A DNA stretch of 64,000 nucleotides from Euonymus europaeus (GCA_963580455.1 OY756961.1:15729001-15793000), one strand, 5' to 3'; counted from the stretch's first letter, positions 37,491-52,124 are shown. The notes: generated by a model not told the origin, from the letters alone. A program made the numbers and translations.

Positions 37491-40400
37491 CCAACTTTCT
37501 ATGACAAATCGACAAAACCGTTAAGAGCTCCTCCATAGAGAGAGGTGAACAACTTCGGACTATCAAAGTTTCTCGGGATAGACTTTTTATTATTCTTCTA
37601 AGTTAAATTTTACGAGTATAAGCTTCCTAGATTATTTCGATGCCAAAACATCAACTTTCTATGACAAATCGACAAAACCGTTAAAAGCTCCTCCATAGAG
37701 CTCTTTATACACTTTTTATTTTTCTTCTATGTGAAATTTTGGGAGTATAACTTCCTAGATTATTTCGATGCCAAAACACCAACTTTCTATGAAAAATAGA
37801 CAAAACCGTTAAGAGCTCCTCCTTAGAGAGAGTTGAGCAACTTCGGACTATCAAAGTTTCTCGGGATTTACTTTTTTTTGTTCTTCTATATTAAATTTTA
37901 CGAGTATAAGCTTCGTAGATTATTTCGATGCCAAAACACCAACTTTCTATGACAAATGGACAAAACCGTTAAAAGCTCCTCCATAGAGAGAGTTGAGCAA
38001 CTTCGGACCATCAAAATTGCTCTATGTAGACTTTTTATTGTTCTTCTATGTCAAATTTTACGAGTATAAGCTTCCTAGATTATTTTGATGCCAAAACACC
38101 AACTTTCTATGACAAATGGACAAAACCGTTAAAAGCTCCTCCATAGAGAGTGTTGAGCGACTTCGGACCTTCAAAATTGCTCGGTGTACAATTTTAATTG
38201 TTCTTATATGTCAAATTTTACGAGTATAAGCTTCATATATTATTTCGATGCCAAAATACAAACTTTCTATGACAAATGGACAAAACCGTTAAAAGCTCCT
38301 CCATAGAGACAGTTGAGCAACTTCGGACCATCGAAGTTGCTCGGTGTACACTTTTTATTGTTCTTATATGTCAAATTTTATGAGTATAAGCTTCATAGAT
38401 TATTTTGATGCAAAAACAACAACTTTCTATGACAAATCGACAAAACCGTTAACAGCTCCTCCATAGAGAGAGTTGAGCAACTTCGGACCATCAAAGTTGC
38501 TCGGTGTACAATTTTTATTGTTCTCATATGTCAAATTTTACGAGTATAAGCTTCATAGATTATTTCGATGCCAAAACACCAACTTTCTATGACAAATGGA
38601 CAAAACAGTTAAGAGCTCCTCCATAGAGAGAGTTGAACAACTTCGGACTATCAAAGTTTCTCGGGATAGACTTTCTATTTTTCTTCTAAGTTAAATTTTA
38701 CGAGTATAAGCTTCCTAGATTATTTCGATGCCAAAACATCAACTGTCTATGACAAATCGACAAAACCGTTAAAAGCTCCTCCATAGAGAGAGTTGAACAA
38801 CTTCGGACTATCAAAATTGCTCTTTATACACTTTTTATTGTTCTTCTATGTGAAATTTTGCGAGTATAAGCTTCTTAGATTATTTCGATGCCAAAACACC
38901 AACTTTCTATGACAAATGGACAAAACCGTTAAAAGCTCCTCCATAGAGAGAGTTGAGCAACTTCGGACCATCAAAATTGCTCTATGTGGACTTTTATTGT
39001 TCTTCTATGTCAAATTTTACGAGTATAAGCTTCCTAAATTATTTCGATGCCAAAACACCAACTTTCTATGACAAATGGACAAAACCGTTAAAAGCTCCTC
39101 CATAGAGAGTGTTGAGCGACTTCGGACCATCAAAGTTGCTCGGTGTACAATTTTTATTGTTCTCATATGTCAAATTTTACGAGTATAAGCTTCATAGATT
39201 ATTTCGATGCCAAAACACCAACTTTCTATGACAAATGGACAAAACCGTTAAGAGCTCCTCCATAGAGAGAGTTGAACAACTTTGGACAATCAAAGTTTCT
39301 TGGGATAGACTTTTTATTGTTCTTCTAAGTTAAATTTTACGAGTATAAGCTTCCTAGATTATTTCGATGCTAAAACATCAACTGTCTATGACAAATCGAC
39401 AAAACCGTTAAAAGCTCCTCCATATAGAGAGTTGAGCAATTTCGGACCATCAAAATTGCTCTATGTAGACTTTTTATTGTTCTTCTACGTCAAATTTTAC
39501 GAGTATAAGCTTCCTAGATTATTTCGATGCCAAAACACCAACTTTCTATGACAAATGGATAAAACCGTTAAAAGCTCCTCCATAGAGAGTGTTGAGCGAC
39601 TTCGGACCTTCAAAATTGCTCGGTGTACAATTTTTATTGTTCTTCTATGTCAAATTTTACGAGTATAAGCTTCCTAGATTATTTCGATGCCAAAACACCA
39701 ACTTTCTATGACAAATGGACAAAACCGTTAAAAGCTCCTCCATAGAGAGTGTTGAGCGACTTCGGACCATCAAAGTTGCTCGGTGTACAATTTTTATTGT
39801 TCTCATATGTCAAATTTTACGAGTATAAGCTTCATAGATTATTTCGATGCCAAAACACCAACTTTCTATGACAAATGGACAAAACCGTTAAGAGCTCCTC
39901 CATAGAGAGAGTTGAACAACTTCGGACAATCAAAGTTTCTCGGGATAGACTTTTTATTGTTCTTCTAAGTTAAATTTTACGAGTATAAGCTTCCTAGATT
40001 ATTTCGATGCCAAAACATCAACTGTCTATGACAAATCGACAAAACAGTTAAGAGCTCCTCCATAGAGAGAGTTGAACAACTTCGGACTATCAAAGTTTCT
40101 CGGGATAGACTTTCTATTTTTCTTCTAAGTTAAATTTTACGAGTATAAGCTACCTAGATTATTTCGATGCCAAAACATCAACTGTCTATGACAAATCGAC
40201 AAAACCGTTAAAAGCTCCTCCATAGAGAGAGTTGAACAACTTCGGACTATCAAAATTGCTCTATGTATACTTTTTATTGTACTTCTATGTCAAATCTTAA
40301 GAGTATAAGCTTCCTCGATTATTTCGATGCCAAAACAACAACTTTCTATGACAAATCGACAAAACCGTTAAAAGCTCCTCCATAGAGAGAGTTGAACAAC

Positions 40401-42879
40401 TTCGGAACATCAAAGTTGCTCGTTGTACACTTTTTATTGTTCTTATATGTTAAATTTTATGAGTATAAGCTTCATAGATTATTTTGATGCCAAAACACCA
40501 ACTTTCTATGACAAATGGACAAGACCGTTAAAAGCTCCTCCATAGAGAGAGTTGAGCAACTTCGGACCATCAAAATTGCTCTATGTATACTTTTTATTGT
40601 ACTTCTATGTCAAATTTTAAGAGTATAAGCTTCCTCGATTATTTCGATGCCAAAAAATCAACTTTCTATGACAAATGGACAAAACCGTTAAAAGCTCATC
40701 CATAGAGAGTGTTGAGCGACTTCGGACCTTAAAAGTTGCTCGGTGTATAATTTTTATTGTTCTTATATGTCAAATTTTACGAGTATAAGTTTCATAGATT
40801 ATTTCGATGCCAAAACACCAACTTTCTATGACAAATGGACAAAACCGTTAAAAGCCCCTCCATAGAGAGAGTTGAGAAACTTCGGACCATCAAAGTTGCT
40901 TGGTGTACAATTTTTATTGTTCTCATATGTCAAATTTTACGAGTATAAGCTTCATAGATTATTTCGATGCCAAAACACCAACTTTCTATGACAAATGGAC
41001 AAAACCATTAAGAGCTCCTCCATAGAGAGAGTTGAGCAACTTCGGACTATCAAAGTTTCTCGGGATAGACTTTTTATTGTTCTCATATGTCATGACAATT
41101 TTACGAGTATAAGCTTCATAGATTATTTCGATGCAAAACACCAACTTTCTATGACAAATTGACAAAACCGTTAACAGCTCCTCCATAGAGAGAGTTGAGC
41201 AACTTCGGACCATCAAAGTTGCTCGGTGTACAATTTTTATTGTTCTCATATGTCAAATTTTACGAGTATAAGCTTCATAGATTATTTCGATGCCAAAACA
41301 CCAACTTTCTATGACAAATGGACAAAACAGTTAAGAGCTCCTCCATAGAGAGAGTTGAACAACTTCGGACTATCAAAGTTTCTCGGGATAGACTTTCTAT
41401 TTTTCTTCTAAGTTAAATTTTACGAGTATAAGCTTCCTAGATTATTTCGATGCCAAAACATCAACTGTCTATGACAAATCGACAAAACCGTTAAAAGCTC
41501 CTCCATAGAGAGAGTTGAACAACTTCGGACTATCAAAATTGCTCTTTATACACTTTTTATTGTTCTTCTATGTGAAATTTTGCGAGTATAAGCTTCTTAG
41601 ATTATTTCGATGCCAAAACACCAACTTTCTATGAAAAATAGACAAAACCGTTAAGAGCTCCTCCTTAGAGAGAGTTGAGCAACTTCGGACTATCAAAGTT
41701 TCTCGGGATGTACTTTTTTTTGTTCTTCTATATTAAATTTTACGTGTATAAGCTTCCTAAATTATTTCGATGCCAAAACACCAACTTTCTATGACAAATG
41801 GACAAAACCGTTAAAAGCTCCTCCATAGAGAGAGTTGAGAAACTTCGAACCATCAAAGTTGCTGGGTGTACAATTTTTATTGTTCTCATATGTCAAATTT
41901 TACGAGTATAAGCTTCATAGATTATTTCGATACCAAAACACCAACTTTCTATGACAAATGGACAAAACCATTAAGAGCTCCTCCATAGAGATAGTTGAGC
42001 AACTTCGGACTATCAAAGTTTCTCGGGATGGACTTTTTATTGTTCTCATACGTCATGAAAATTTTACGAGTATAAGCTTCATAGATTATTTCGATGCAAA
42101 ACACCAACTTTCTATGACAAATTGACAAAACCGTTAACAGCTCCTCCATAGAGAGAGTTGAGCAACTTCGGACCACCATAGTTTCTCGGTGTACAATTTT
42201 TATTGTTCTCATATGTCAAATTTTACGAGTATAAGCTTCATAGATTATTTCGATGCCAAAACACCAACTTTCTATGACAAATCGACAAAACCGTTAAGAG
42301 CTCCTCCATAGAGAGAGTTGAACAACTTCGGACTATCAAAGTTTCTCGGGATGTACTTTTTTTTGTTCTTCTATATTAAATTTTACGAGTATAAGCTTCC
42401 TAAATTATTTCGATGCCAAAACACCAACTTTCTATGACAAATGGACAAAACCGTTAAAAGCTCCTCCATAGAGAGAGTTGAGCAACTTCGGACCATCAAA
42501 ATTGCTCTATGTAGACTTTTTATTGTTCTTCTATGTCAAATTTTACGAGTATAAGCTTCCTAGATTATTTCGATGCCAAAACACCAACTTTCTATGACAA
42601 ATGGACAAAACCGTTAAAAGCTCTTCCATAGAGAGTGTTGAGCGACTTCGGACCTTCAAAATTGCTCGGTGTACAATTTTTATTGTTCTTATATGTCAAA
42701 TTTTACTTGTATAAGCTTCATAGATTATTTCGATGCCAAAACACAAACTTTCTATGACAAATGGACAAAACCGTTAAAAGCTTCTCCATAGAGACAGTTG
42801 AGCAACTTCGGACCATCAAAGTTGCTCGGTGTACACTTTTTATTGTTCTTATATGTCATATTTTATGAGTATAAGCTTT
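36577..42879 (+). repeat. Mixed right-domain monomers with short local duplications
   Basis: There is no single dominant higher-order period here. A four-monomer (640-base) duplication is visible near 39105-40020, with GAGCGACTTCGGACCATC at about 39112 and 39752. The AAAACAGTTAAGAG monomer recurs at 38604, 40043 and 41325. About 40440-41650 resembles 47226-48430 at an offset of 6786 (AAAAGCCCCTCC at about 40850 and 47636). Two 163-bp monomers fall at 41090 and 42053. Confidence 0.7.
37700..37701 (+). repeat. 31-bp deletion giving a 129-bp monomer
   Basis: CTCCATAGAG is joined directly to CTCTTTATACAC; the usual text between them (AGAGTTGAACAACTTCGG and 13 further bases) is absent. The next monomer also lost a G (AGTATAACTTCC at about 37744), removing its HindIII site. 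Confidence 0.85.
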
Positions 42880-45783
42880 ATAGATTATTTCGATGCCAAA
42901 ACAACAACTTTCTATGACAAATCGACAAAACCGTTAAAAGCTCCTCCATAGAGAGAGTTGAACAACTTCGGAACATCAAAGTTGCTCGGTGTACACTTTT
43001 TATTGTTCTTATATGTCAAATTTTATGAGTATAAGCTTCATAGATTATTTCGATGCCAAAACACCAACTTTCTATGACAAATGGACAAGACCGTTAAAAG
43101 CTCCTCCATAGAGAGAGTTGATCAACTACGGACCATCAAAGTTGCTCGGTGTACACTTTTTATTGTTCTTATATGTCAAATTTTATGAGTATATGCTTCA
43201 TAGATTATTTTGATGCAAAAACAACAACTTTCTATGACAAATCGACAAAACCGTTAAAAGCTCCTCCATAGAGAGAGTTGAGCAACTTAGGACCATCAAA
43301 ATTGCTCTATGTATACTTTTTATTGTACTTCTATGTCAAATTTTAAGAGTATAAGCTTCCTCGATTATTTCGATGCCAAAACAACAACTTTCTATGACAA
43401 ATGGACAAAACCGTTAAAAGCTCATCCATAGAGAGTGTTGAGCGACTTCGGACCTTCAAAGTTGCTCGGTGTATAATTTTTATTGTTCTTATATGTCAAA
43501 TTTTACGAGTATAAGCATCATAGATTATTTCGATGCCAAAACACCAACTTTCTATGACAAATGGACAAAACCGTTAAAAGCTCCTCCATAGAGAGAGTTG
43601 AGAAACTTCGGACCATCAAAGTTCCTTGGTGTACAATTTTTATTGTTCTCATATGTCAAATTTTACGAGTATAAGCTTCATTGATTATTTCGATGCCAAG
43701 ACACCAACTTTCTATGACAAATGGACAAAACTATTAAGAGCTCCTCCATAGAGAGAGTTGAGCAACTTCGGACTATCAAAGTTTCTCGGGATAGACTTTT
43801 TATTGTTCTCATATGTCATGACAATTTTACGAGTATAAGCTTCATAGATTATTTCGATGCAAAACACCAACTTTCTATGACAAATTGATAAAACCGTTAA
43901 CAGCTCCTCCATAGAGAGAGTTGAGCAACTTCGGACCATCAAAGTTGCTCGGTGTACAATTTTTATTGTTCTCATATGTCATATTTTACGAGTATAAGCT
44001 TCATAGATTATTTCGATGCCAAAACACCAACTTTCTATGACAAATCGACAAAATCGTTAAGAGCTCCTCCATAGAGAGAGTTGAACAACTTCGGACTATC
44101 AAAGTTTCTCGGGATAGACTTTTTATAGAGAGTGTTGAGCGACTTCGGACCTTCAAAGTTGCTCGGTGTATAATTTTTATTGTTCTTATATGTCAAATTT
44201 TACGAGTATAAGCTTCATAGATTATTTCGATGACAAAACAACAACTTTCTATGACAAATCGACAAAACCGTTAAAAGCTCCTCCATAGAGAGAGTTGAAC
44301 AACTTCGGAACATCAAAGTTGCTCGGTGTACACTTTTTATTGTTCTTATATGTCATATTTTATGAGTATAAGCTTCATAGATTATTTCGATGCCAAAACA
44401 ACAACTTTCTATGACAAATCGACAAAACCGTTAAAAGCTCCTCCATAGAGAGAGTTGAACAACTTCGGAACATCAAAGTTGCTCGGTGTACACTTTTTAT
44501 TGTTCTTATATGTCTTATTTTATGAGTATAAGCTTCATAGATTATTTCGATGCCAAAACAACAACTTTCTATGACAAATCGACAAAACCGTTAAAAGCTC
44601 CTCCATAGAGAGAGTTGAACAACTTCGGAACATCAAAGTTGCTCGGTGTACACTTTTTATTGTTCTTATATGTCAAATTTTATGAGTATAAGCTTCATAG
44701 ATTATTTCGATGCCAAAACACCAACTTTCTATGACAAATGGACAAGACCGTTAAAAGCTCCTCCATAGAGAGAGTTGATCAACTACGGACCATCAAAGTT
44801 GCTCGGTGTACACTTTTTATTGTTCTTATATGTCAAATTTTATGAGTATATGCTTCATAGATTATTTTGATGCAAAAACAACAACTTTCTATGACAAATC
44901 GACAAAACCGTTAAAAGCTCCTCCATAGAGAGAGTTGAGCAACTTAGGACCATCAAAATTGCTCTATGTATACTTTTTATTGTACTTCTATGTCAAATTA
45001 TAAGAGTATAAGCTTCCTCGATTATTTCGATGCCAAAACAACAACTTTCTATGACAAATGGACAAAACCGTTAAAAGCTCATCCATAGAGAGTGTTGAGC
45101 GACTTCGGACCTTCAAAGTTGCTCGGTGTATAATTTTTATTGTTCTTATATGTCAAATTTTACGAGTATAAGCATCATAGATTATTTCGATGCCAAAACA
45201 CCAACTTTCTATGACAAATGGACAAAACCGTTAAAAGCTCCTCCATAGAGAGAGTTGAGAAACTTCGGACCATCAAAGTTCCTTGGTGTACAATTTTTAT
45301 TGTTCTCATATGTCAAATTTTACGAGTATAAGCTTCATTGATTATTTCGATGCCAAGACACCAACTTTCTATGACAAATGGACAAAACTATTAAGAGCTC
45401 CTCCATAGAGAGAGTTGAGCAACTTCGGACTATCAAAGTTTCTCGGGATAGACTTTTTATTGTTCTCATATGTCATGACAATTTTACGAGTATAAGCTTC
45501 ATAGATTATTTCGATGCAAAACACCAACTTTCTATGACAAATTGATAAAACCGTTAACAGCTCCTCCATAGAGAGAGTTGAGCAACTTCGGACCATCAAA
45601 GTTGCTCGGTGTACAATTTTTATTGTTCTCATATGTCATATTTTACGAGTATAAGCTTCATAGATTATTTCGATGCCAAAACACCAACTTTCTATGACAA
45701 ATCGACAAAATCGTTAAGAGCTCCTCCATAGAGAGAGTTGAACAACTTCGGACTATCAAAGTTTCTCGGGATAGACTTTTTAT
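42880..45783 (+). repeat. 1657-bp duplication, two copies
   Basis: About 42880-44126 matches 44537-45783 at an offset of 1657. Shared states include GACAAGACCG, GTTGATCAACTACGG, GTATATGCTTC, AACTTAGGACC, AAGCATCATAG, GTTCCTTGG, GATGCCAAGACACC and the 163-bp monomer with AAATTGATAAAACC. The left copy ends at the truncated monomer at 44126, while the right copy runs on normally; 44127-44536 is filled by other right-domain monomers. Confidence 0.82.
44094..44147 (+). repeat. 54-bp remnant monomer at a recombination junction
   Basis: GACTATC at 44094 is followed by the next GACCTTC only 54 bases later. The text GGGATAGACTTTTTAT joins AGAGAGTGTTGAGCG, so 106 bases are missing relative to the 160-base unit, with AT at the joint as minimal microhomology. 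The matching copy near 45783 is intact. Confidence 0.88.
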
Positions 45784-48439
45784 TGTTCTTGTAAGTTAAA
45801 TTTTACGAGTATAAGCTTCCTAGATTATTTCGATGACAAAACATCAACTTTCTATGACAAATCGACAAAACCGTTAAAAGCTCCTCCATAGAGAGTGTTG
45901 AACAACTTCGGACTATCAAAATTGCTCTTTATACACTTTTTATTGTTCTTCTATGTGAAATTTTGCGAGTATAAGCTTCCTAGATTATTTCGATGCCAAA
46001 ACACCAACTTTCTATGAAAAATAGACAAAACCGTTAAGAGCTCCTCCTTAGAGAGAGTTGAGCAACTTCGGACTATCAAAGTTTCTCGGGATGTACTTTT
46101 TTTTGTTCTTCTACATTAAATTTTCTGAGTATAAGCTTCGTAGATTATTTCGATGCCAAAACACCAACTTTCTATGACAAATGGACAAAACCGTTAAAAG
46201 CTCCTCCAGAGAGAGAGTTGAGCAACTTCGGACCATCAAAATTGCTCTATGTAGACTTTTTATTGTTCTTCTATGTCAAATTTTACGAGTCTAAGCTTCC
46301 TAGATTATTTCGATGCCAAAACACCAACTTTCTATGACAAATGGACAAAACCGTTAAAAGCTCCTCCATAGAGAGTGTTGAGCGACTTCGGACCATCAAA
46401 GTTGCTCGGTGTACAATTTTTATTGTTCTCATATGTCAAATTTTACGAGTATAAGCTTCATAGATTATTTCGATGCCAAAACACCAACTTTCTATGACAA
46501 ATGGACAAAACCGTTAAGAGCTCCTCCATAGAGAGAGTTGAACAACTTCGGACAATCAAAGTTTCTCGGGATAGACTTTTTATTGTTCTTCTAAGTTAAA
46601 TTTTACGAGTATAAGCTTCCTAGATTATTTCGATGCCAAAACATCAACTGTCTATGACAAATCGACAAAACCGTTAAAAGCTCCTCCATATAGAGAGTTG
46701 AGCAACTTCGGACCATCAAAATTGCTCTATGTAGACTTTTTATTGTTCTTCTACGTCAAATTTTACGAGTATAAGCTTCCAAGATTATTTCGATGCCAAA
46801 ACACCAACTTTCTATGACAAATGGATAAAACCGTTAAAAGCTCTTCCATAGAGAGTGTTGAGCGACTTCGGACCTTCAAAATTGCTCGGTGTACAATTTT
46901 TATTGTTCTTATATGTCAAATTTTACTAGTATAAGCTTCATAGATTATTTCGATGCCAAAACACAAACTTTCTATGACAAATGGACAAAACCGTTAAAAG
47001 CTCCTCCATAGAGACAGTTGAGCAACTTCGGACCACCAAAGTTGCTCGTTGTACACTTTTTATTGTTCTTATATGTCATATTTTATGAGTATAAGCTTCA
47101 TAGATTATTTTGATGCCAAAACAACAACTTTCTATGACAAATCGACAATACCGTTAAAAGCTCCTCCATAGAGAGAGTTGAACAACTTCGGAACATCAAA
47201 GTTTCTCGGTGTACACTTTTTATTGTTCTTATATGTCAAATTTTATGAATATAATCTTCATAGATTATTTTGATGCCAAAACACCAACTTTCTATGACAA
47301 ATGGACAAGACCGTTAAAAGCTCCTCCATAGAGAGAGTTGAGCAACTTCGGACCATCAAAATTGCTCTATGTATACTTTTTATTGTACTTCTATGTCAAA
47401 TTTTAAGAGTATAAGCTTCCTCGATTATTTCGATGCCAAAACACCAACTTTCTATGACAAATGGACAAAACCGTTAAAAGCTCATCCATAGAGAGTGTTG
47501 AGTGACTTCGGACCTTCAAAGTTGCTCGGTGTATAATTTTTATTGTTCTTATATGTCAAATTTTACGAGTATAAGTTTCATAGATTATTTCGATGCCAAA
47601 ACACCAACTTTCTATGACAAATGGACAAAACCGTTAAAAGCCCCTCCATAGAGAGAGTTGAGAAACTTCGGACCATCGAAGTTGCTTGGTGTACAATTTT
47701 TATTGTTCTCATATGTCAAATTTTACGAGTATAAGCTTCATAGATTATTTCGATGCCAAAACACCAACTTTCTATGACAAATGGACAAAACCATTAAGAG
47801 CTCTTCCATAGAGAGAGTTGAGCAACTTCGGACTATCAAAGTTTCTCGGGATAGACTTTTTATTGTTCTCATATGTCATGACAATTTTACGAGTATAAGC
47901 TTCATAGATTATTTCGATGCAAAACACCAACTTTCTATGACAAATTGACAAAACCGTTAACAGCTCCTCCATAGAGAGAGTTGAGCAACTTCGGACCATC
48001 AAAGTTGCTCGGTGTACAATTTTTATTGTTCTCATATGTCAAATTTTACGAGTATAAGCTTCATAGATTATTTCGATGCCAAAACACCAACATTCTATGA
48101 CAAATCGACAAAACCGTTAAGAGCTCCTCCATAGAGAGAGGTGAACAACTTCGAACTATCAAAGTTTCTCGGGATAGACTTTTTATTGTTCTTCTAAGTT
48201 AAATTTTACGAGTATAAGCTTCCTAGATTATTTCGATGCCAAAACATCAACTTTCTATGACAAATCGACAAAACCGTTAAAAGCTCCTCCATAGAGAGAG
48301 TTGAACAACTTCGGACTATCAAAATTGCTCTTTATACACTTTTTATTGTTCTTCTATGTGAAATTTTGCGAGTATAAGCTTCTTAGATTATTTCGATGCC
48401 AAAACACCAACTTTCTATGAAAAATAGACAAAACCGTTA

Positions 48440-50359
48440 AGAGCTCCTCCTTAGAGAGAGTTGAGCAACTTCGGACTATCAAAGTTGCTCGGGATGTACT
48501 TTTTTTTGTTCTTCTATATTAAATTTTACGTGTATAAGCTTCCTAAATTATTTCGATGCCAATACACCAACTTTCTATGACAAATGGACAAAACCGTTAA
48601 AAGCTCCTCCATAGAGAGAGTTGAGAAACTTCGAACCATCAAAGTTGCTTGGTGTACAATTTTTATTGTTCTCATATGTCAAATTTTACGAGTATAAGCT
48701 TCATAGATTATTTCGATGCCAAAACACCAACTTTCTATGACAAATGGACAAAACAGTTAAGAGCTCCTCCATAGAGAGAGTTGAACAACTTCGGACTATC
48801 AAAGTTTCTCGGGATAGACTTTCTATTTTTCTTCTAAGTTAAATTTTACGAGTATAAGCTTCCTAGATTATTTCGATGCCAAAACATCAACTGTCTATGA
48901 CAAATCGACAAAACCGTTAAAAGCTCCTCCATAGAGAGAGTTGAACAACTTCGGACTATCAAAATTGCTCTTTATACACTTTTTATTGTTCTTTTATGTG
49001 AAATTTTGCGAGTATAAGCTTCTTAGATTATTTCGATGCCAAAACACCAACTTTCTATGAAAAATAGACAAAACCGTTAGGAGCTCCTCCTTAGAGAGAG
49101 TTGAGCAACTTCGGACTATCAAAGTTGCTCGGGATGTACTTTTTTTTGTTCTTCTATATTAAATTTTACGTGTATAAGCTTCCTAAATTATTTCGATGCC
49201 AAAACACCAACTTTCTATGACAAATGGACAAAACCGTTAAAAGCTCCTCCATAGAGAGAGTTGAGAAACTTCGAACCATCAAAGTTGCTTGGTGTACAAT
49301 TTTTATTGTTCTCATATGTCAAATTTTACGAGTATAAGCTTCATAGATTATTTCGATGCCAAAACACCAACTTTCTATGACAAATGGACAAAACCATTAA
49401 GAGCTCCTCCATAGAGAGAGTTGAGCAACTTCGGACTATCAAAGTTGCTCGGGATGTACTTTTTTTTGTTCTTCTATATTAAATTTTACGTGTATAAGCT
49501 TCCTAAATTATTTCGATGCCAAAACACCAACTTTCTATGACAAATGGACAAAACCGTTAAAAGCTCCTCCATAGAGAGAGTTGAGAAACTTCGAACCATC
49601 AAAGTTGCTTGGTGTACAATTTTTATTGTTCTCATATGTCAAATTTTACGAGTATAAGCTTCATAGATTATTTCGATGCCAAAACACCAACTTTCTATGA
49701 CAAATGGACAAAACAGTTAAGAGCTCCTCCATAGAGAGAGTTGAACAACTTCGGACTATCAAAGTTTCTCGGGATAGACTTTCTATTTTTCTTCTAAGTT
49801 AAATTTTACGAGTATAAGCTTCCTAGATTATTTCGATGCCAAAACATCAACTGTCTATGACAAATCGACAAAAACGTTAAAAGCTCCTCCATAGAGAGAG
49901 TTGAACAACTTCGGACTATCAAAATTGCTCTTTATACACTTTTTATTGTTCTTCTATGTGAAATTTTGCGAGTATAAGCTTCTTAGATTATTTCGATGCC
50001 AAAACACCAACTTTCTATGAAAAATAGACAAAACCGTTAAGAGCTCCTCCTTAGAGAGAGTTGAACAACTTCGGACTATCAAAGTTGCTCGGGATGTACT
50101 TTTTTTTGTTCTTCTATATTAAATTTTACGTGTATAAGCTTCCTAAATTATTTCGATGCCAAAACACCAACTTTCTATGACAAATGGACAAAACCGTTAA
50201 AAGCTCCTCCATAGAGAGAGTTGAGAAACTTCGAACCATCAAAGTTGCTTGGTGTACAATTTTTATTGTTCTCATATGTCAAATTTTACGAGTATAAGCT
50301 TCATAGATTATTTCGATGCCAAAACACCAACTTTCTATGACAAATGGACAAAACCATTA
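48440..50359 (+). repeat. 960-bp tandem 6-mer, two copies
   Basis: Copies at about 48440-49399 and 49400-50359 share the GTTGCTCGGGATGTACTT monomer (48484 and 49444; 49124 and 50084), TTTTACGTGTATAAGC, CTTCGAACCATC, AAAACAGTTAAGAG and GACTTTCTATTTTTC. The GTTCTTTTATGTG reading at about 48989 is private to copy 1. Confidence 0.82.
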
Positions 50360-52124
50360 AGAGCTCCTCCATAGAGATAGTTGTGCAACTTCGGAATATC
50401 AAAGTTTCTCGGGATGGACTTTTTATTGTTCTCATACGTCATGACAATTTTACGAGTATAAGCTTCATAGATTATTTCGATGCAAAACACCAACTTTCTA
50501 TGACAAATTGACAAAACCGTTAACAGCTCCTCCATAGAGAGAGTTGAGCAACTTCGGACCATCATAGTTTCTCGGTGTACAATTTTTATTGTTCTCATAT
50601 GTCAAATTTTACGAGTATAAGCTTCATAGATTATTTCGATGCAAAACACCAACTTTCTATGACAAATCGACAAAACCGTTAAGAGCTCCTCCATAGAGAG
50701 AGTTGAACAACTTCGGACTATCAAAGTTTCTCGGGATAGACTTTTTATTGTTCTTCTAAGTTAAATTTTACGAGTATAAGCTTCCTAGATTATTTCGATG
50801 CCAAAACATCAACTTTCTATGACAAATCGACAAAACCGTTAAAAGCTCCTCCATAGAGAGAGTTTGACAACTTCGGACTATCAAAATTGCTCTCTATACA
50901 CTTTTTATTGTTCTTCTATGTGAAATTTTGCGAGTATAAGCTTCCTAGATTATTTCGATGCCAAAACACCAACTTTCTATGAAAAATAGACAAAACCGTT
51001 AGGAGCTCCTCCTTAGAGAGAGTTGAGCAACTTCGGACTATCAAAGTTTCTCGGGATGTACTTTTTTTTGTTCTTCTATATTAAATTTTACGAGTATAAG
51101 CTTCCTAAATTATTTCGATGCCAAAACACCAACTTTCTATGACAAATGGACAAAACCGTTAAAAGCTCCTCCATAGAGAGAGTTGAGCAACTTCGGACCA
51201 TCAAAATTGCTCTATGTAGACTTTTTATTGTTCTTCTATGTCAAATTTTACGAGTATAAGCTTCCTAGATTATTTCGATGCCAAAACACCAACTTTCTAT
51301 GACAAATGGACAAAACCGTTAAAAGCTCTTCCATAGAGAGTGTTGAGCAACTTCGGACCATCAAAATTGCTCGGTGTACAATTTTTATTGTTCTTATATG
51401 TCAAATTTTACTAGTATAAGCTTCATAGATTATTTCGATGACAAAACACAAACTTTCTATGACAAATGGACAAAACCGTTAAAAGCTTCTCCATAGAGAC
51501 AGTTGAGCAACTTCGGACCATCAAAGTTGCTCGGTGTACACTTTTTATTGTTCTTATATGTCATATTTTATGAGTATAAGCTTTATAGATTATTTCGATG
51601 CCAAAACAACAACTTTCTATGACAAATAGACAAAACCGTTAAAAGCTCCTCCATAGAGAGAGTTGAACAACTTCGGAACATCAAAGTTGCTCGGTGTACA
51701 CTTTTTATTGTTCTTATATGTCAAATTTTATGAGTATAAGCTTCATAGATTATTTCGATGCCAAAACACCAACTTTCTATGACAAATGGACAAGACCGTT
51801 AAAAGCTCCTCCATAGAGAGAGTTGATCAACTCCGGACCATCAAAGTTGCTCGGTGTACGCTTTTTATTGTTCTTATATGTCAAATTTTATGAGTATAAG
51901 CTTCATAGATTATTTTGATGCAAAAACAACAACTTTCTATGACAAATCGACAAAACCGTTAAAAGCTCATCCATAGAGAGTGTTGAGCGACTTCGGACCT
52001 TCAAAGTTGCTCGGTGTATAATTTTTATTGTTCTTATATGTCAAATTTTACGAGGATAAGCTTCATAGATTATTTCGATGCCAAAACACCAACTTTTTAT
52101 GACAAATGGACAAAACCGTTAAAA
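50360..52124 (+). repeat. Right-domain monomers without a clear local period
   Basis: Eleven or so monomers, including the 163-bp unit at 50439. The part at 50335-50600 resembles 41949-42212 (offset 8386; GAGATAGTTG and CATACGTCATGA shared), and 51160-51960 resembles 42460-43260. This is further evidence of copying at a distance rather than of a new tandem unit. Confidence 0.65.
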
